Both the position numbers and the translations under genes were made by a program. Below are positions 62,295 to 64,000 of a stretch of DNA of 64,000 nucleotides, piece by piece. Under the pieces are notes generated by a model. It had not been told where the DNA came from. It did not search any database and saw only the letters and a list, made by a program, of their open reading frames with translations. The first letter of the stretch is position 1; every line of letters begins with the position of its first letter. The DNA is from Thermoplasmatota archaeon (lineage in GTDB: Archaea; Thermoplasmatota; Thermoplasmata; UBA10834), in assembly GCA_018818785.1 (NCBI GenBank), contig JAHIRF010000002.1:199874-263873 (forward strand), written 5' to 3'.

Positions 62295-62333
62295 GCTGTG
62301 CGACAATGTGTCATACAAGGCTCCGCGATTACG

Positions 62334-62738
62334 ATGACCACGAAGACCGCACGCATCAATGTCCGAGTACCCGATGACGATCTCAGGGAACTAGAGGCAA
62401 TCAGAGAGAGGACAGGCCTGCAGAGCGTCTCCGATGTTGTTAGGGAGGCAATCTCAGCGTACCTTCACGACGAGGCAGTTACATGGAACTCCGAGAAGGT
62501 CACTGCGATTGTCCCTTCGGCCCTTGCCGAAGACGTCGAGATGTTCATTGCCAGTGGGGATGCGACTGACATATCGCAGGCAGTCACGGTCGCCCTTGCC
62601 GGATGGGTCGATGATAGGAAGCAATACTATCTCGAGGGCAGGGAACTCCTACGCCAGAAGATCGCAGAGGCGATGGACGAACGCAGTACGAAGAAAGGGA
62701 TGGATCGTACCGCAGACAGGATGATGCGTAATCGATAG
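62334..62738 (+). CDS. Ribbon-helix-helix (CopG-like) transcription regulator
   Basis: 134 aa from ATG 62334 (MTTKTARINVRVPDDDLREL); earlier in-frame codons precede the TATA. The N-terminal RHH: RINVRVPDDDLRELEAIRERTGLQSVSDVVREAIS. A second RHH-like segment AIVPSALAEDVEMFIASGDATDISQAVTVALA follows, so the protein may be a tandem RHH. GACA-atg-TGTC near 62305 between TATA and start could be its operator. No toxin gene is adjacent. Confidence 0.85.
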   Translation: MTTKTARINVRVPDDDLRELEAIRERTGLQSVSDVVREAISAYLHDEAVTWNSEKVTAIVPSALAEDVEMFIASGDATDISQAVTVALAGWVDDRKQYYLEGRELLRQKIAEAMDERSTKKGMDRTADRMMRNR

Positions 62739-62823
62739 AGTTCCAAGTGTAGAACGGAAGCCTTGGACTGAGGCCGGGAATATCCTGAGGTCTCACAATT
62801 CAGAGAGAGGGAAAGGAAGGGCT

Positions 62824-62883
62824 TGCCTTCGGAAGGCATGCAAAGACAGCTTGAGGGGCACAGCCCCCTCACATCACTTTTTT
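62824..62883 (+). terminator. Tandem hairpins and T-run after the RHH gene
   Basis: GCCTT-cgg-AAGGC (62825) followed by TGAGGGG-cacagc-CCCCTCA (62852-62871) and six T (62878-62883). Confidence 0.6.
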
Positions 62884-62927
62884 AAAACAAAACCCAACAG
62901 ATACACGCAACTGCGGAATCATCGTGT

Positions 62928-63968
62928 TCACTTTTTTGATAGAATCGTCTTAAGTCGCTCGATTGGTTCAGTGGAGGAAGGGTCGACCTTGTTGAGGACC
63001 GCCGTGTACACGCTTACATAATCCCCAAGCATCACAAGAGAGAGCATCCTTGACATCAAGCTGCTCCCCGTGCCTTCGATCGAATGGGCCTGCGCATGGC
63101 AGCGCACGATGTCTATCGTCGCCTCAATTCGGTCAGTCATCCGCTCCTCGCAAGCATCCTTATCCAAGAAGACGATTGAAAAACCCTTTCCGCGAGGGTC
63201 GGACGAATACCCAACAATCTCGTTGTGGTCCATCTCCGGCAATTCTGAAGAGAATGCGAGACACTTTGCGTTCTCATTGAGCTGGTTCGCCCACCTCTTG
63301 GCAACCGGCGCTGAAGCTCCATGTCCGACTATGACTGGGATTCGGCCAAACATCTCATGAGCGATCTTCTTTGCAGGGTTATCAAGAGTGGGGACGGCCG
63401 GACCACACAGCTCACTGATCTTCGCAAGAATGCGTTGCGACTCTTCGACCTGTTTATCCGGCTTGGCAGCCCCCACCCGCTCAACAACGCCGACCATTGC
63501 CCCGAACATGTACCCAATGGTCGCCCTCGGAGGAAGGCCCGTTGGTATCCTCGCATGCGGTATCGAAGAAACAGATGCGACATCCGCGAGCTTGCCCCCT
63601 GATGAGATGGAGACGATCTTGGACCTCTTCTTCCTTGCATCTTCGAGCATACACAGGCTCTCCGCAGTGTTGCCCGAATAGCTTGCAACAATCACTAGCG
63701 AGTCCTTGCCCACATAGCTCGGAACCGTATAGGATCTGATGACCTCGCATGGAATCGCACACGAATCGGTCAGCCACGCCTTTAGGAGGTCACCACCTAT
63801 TGCCGAACCGCCCATGCCACATATCACTATGTTCTTGGAAGTGAAGTTGGAAAGCCCTGTCCTGCGTCCGCGTCTCAAACCCTCAGAGAGATGATCAGGC
63901 ATCTTCCCGATGAGGGACATCATGCCCTTTCGATCGACGGCGCGGATGTTCTTGACTGAATCGAGCAT
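62928..63968 (-). CDS. Bifunctional phosphoglucose/phosphomannose isomerase
   Basis: 346 aa SIS-domain enzyme. Interconverts glucose-6-P/fructose-6-P and mannose-6-P. VICGMGGSAIGGDLL and SYSGNTAES are the sugar-phosphate sites; PARATIGY-type PPRATIGYMFG and PEMDHNEIVG (catalytic Glu/His) follow. Length normal for the archaeal PGI/PMI family. Convergent with the RHH gene; the end of the window lies in its upstream region. Confidence 0.95.
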   Translation of the reverse strand: MLDSVKNIRAVDRKGMMSLIGKMPDHLSEGLRRGRRTGLSNFTSKNIVICGMGGSAIGGDLLKAWLTDSCAIPCEVIRSYTVPSYVGKDSLVIVASYSGNTAESLCMLEDARKKRSKIVSISSGGKLADVASVSSIPHARIPTGLPPRATIGYMFGAMVGVVERVGAAKPDKQVEESQRILAKISELCGPAVPTLDNPAKKIAHEMFGRIPVIVGHGASAPVAKRWANQLNENAKCLAFSSELPEMDHNEIVGYSSDPRGKGFSIVFLDKDACEERMTDRIEATIDIVRCHAQAHSIEGTGSSLMSRMLSLVMLGDYVSVYTAVLNKVDPSSTEPIERLKTILSKK

Positions 63969-64000
63969 ATGCCTAAGACCAAATGGAAGATGTACGTCGG

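Noticed and set aside
1-64000. CRISPR arrays, rRNA operon, transposases
   Set aside because: No regularly spaced repeats, no rRNA-like sequence and no transposase seen.

Overview
The window is about 51% GC and densely coded in short operons. It is clearly archaeal. It carries a TATA-binding protein, thermosome, archaeal DnaG, RfcL and RfcS, Hjc, a proteasome beta subunit, aCPSF1/FttA, Taw1, L40e, bifunctional FBP aldolase/phosphatase and archaetidylserine lipid genes, plus TATA boxes about 26 nt upstream of leaderless ATG/GTG starts. The DUF835 protein, the bacterioopsin-activator-type HTH, the bifunctional PGI/PMI and the gene mix point to a euryarchaeon, probably Thermoplasmatota. I cannot place the order from this window.

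Layout. 0-7 kb: membrane and zinc-ribbon proteins, then a divergent Tad/type IV pilus-like locus (two pilin-like proteins on minus; Cys-rich protein, VirB11/TadA-type ATPase and TadC-type membrane protein on plus). 7-13 kb: response regulator plus DUF835, a candidate structured RNA, proteasome beta, the termination factor FttA, wyosine synthase Taw1 and RfcL. 13-16 kb: a short tyrosine recombinase, about 1 kb of AT-rich non-coding DNA and an M20 peptidase. 16-23 kb: thermosome, an SPL-like radical SAM protein overlapping NreA (DNA repair), a Bat-type regulator, a DUF59 protein and an alpha-toroid protein. 23-24.2 kb: a Fic gene whose TATA box lies between the arms of a perfect 13-bp inverted repeat, the whole flanked by tRNA-3'-end-like direct repeats. 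24-30 kb: TBP, phosphoglycerate mutase, tRNA-Ser(CGA), a SAMP/MoaD-like protein, DnaG, and a LonB-like ATPase with no protease domain. 30-38 kb: RimI-like acetyltransferase, a secreted phospholipase-D-fold protein, TPI, FBP aldolase/phosphatase, a sensor kinase and the ADP-forming acyl-CoA synthetase alpha subunit. 38-49.6 kb: transporters, AspRS, a Nudix-like protein, Hjc, rubrerythrin, NadA, the KorDABC operon followed by the ADP-forming synthetase beta subunit, two lipid genes and MptD. 49.7-64 kb: THEP1 NTPase, Trm1, PurA, TopA, a tandem winged-helix regulator, a second candidate structured RNA with a terminator, L40e, RfcS, NcsA, membrane proteins, GlyA, a ribbon-helix-helix protein and PGI/PMI.

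Together the metabolic genes suggest a peptide/2-oxoacid-fermenting or mixed lifestyle. Oxoacid:ferredoxin oxidoreductase makes acyl-CoA, the split ADP-forming synthetase can turn it into acid plus ATP, and apgM, tpi, fbp and pgi/pmi support gluconeogenesis. Several information-processing genes are scattered through the window.

The most unusual items are the two intergenic RNA candidates (7535-7665 and 56766-56906), the bracketed Fic unit, the protease-less LonB-like ATPase with a zinc ribbon, and the small four-cysteine protein divergent from a zinc-ribbon membrane protein.
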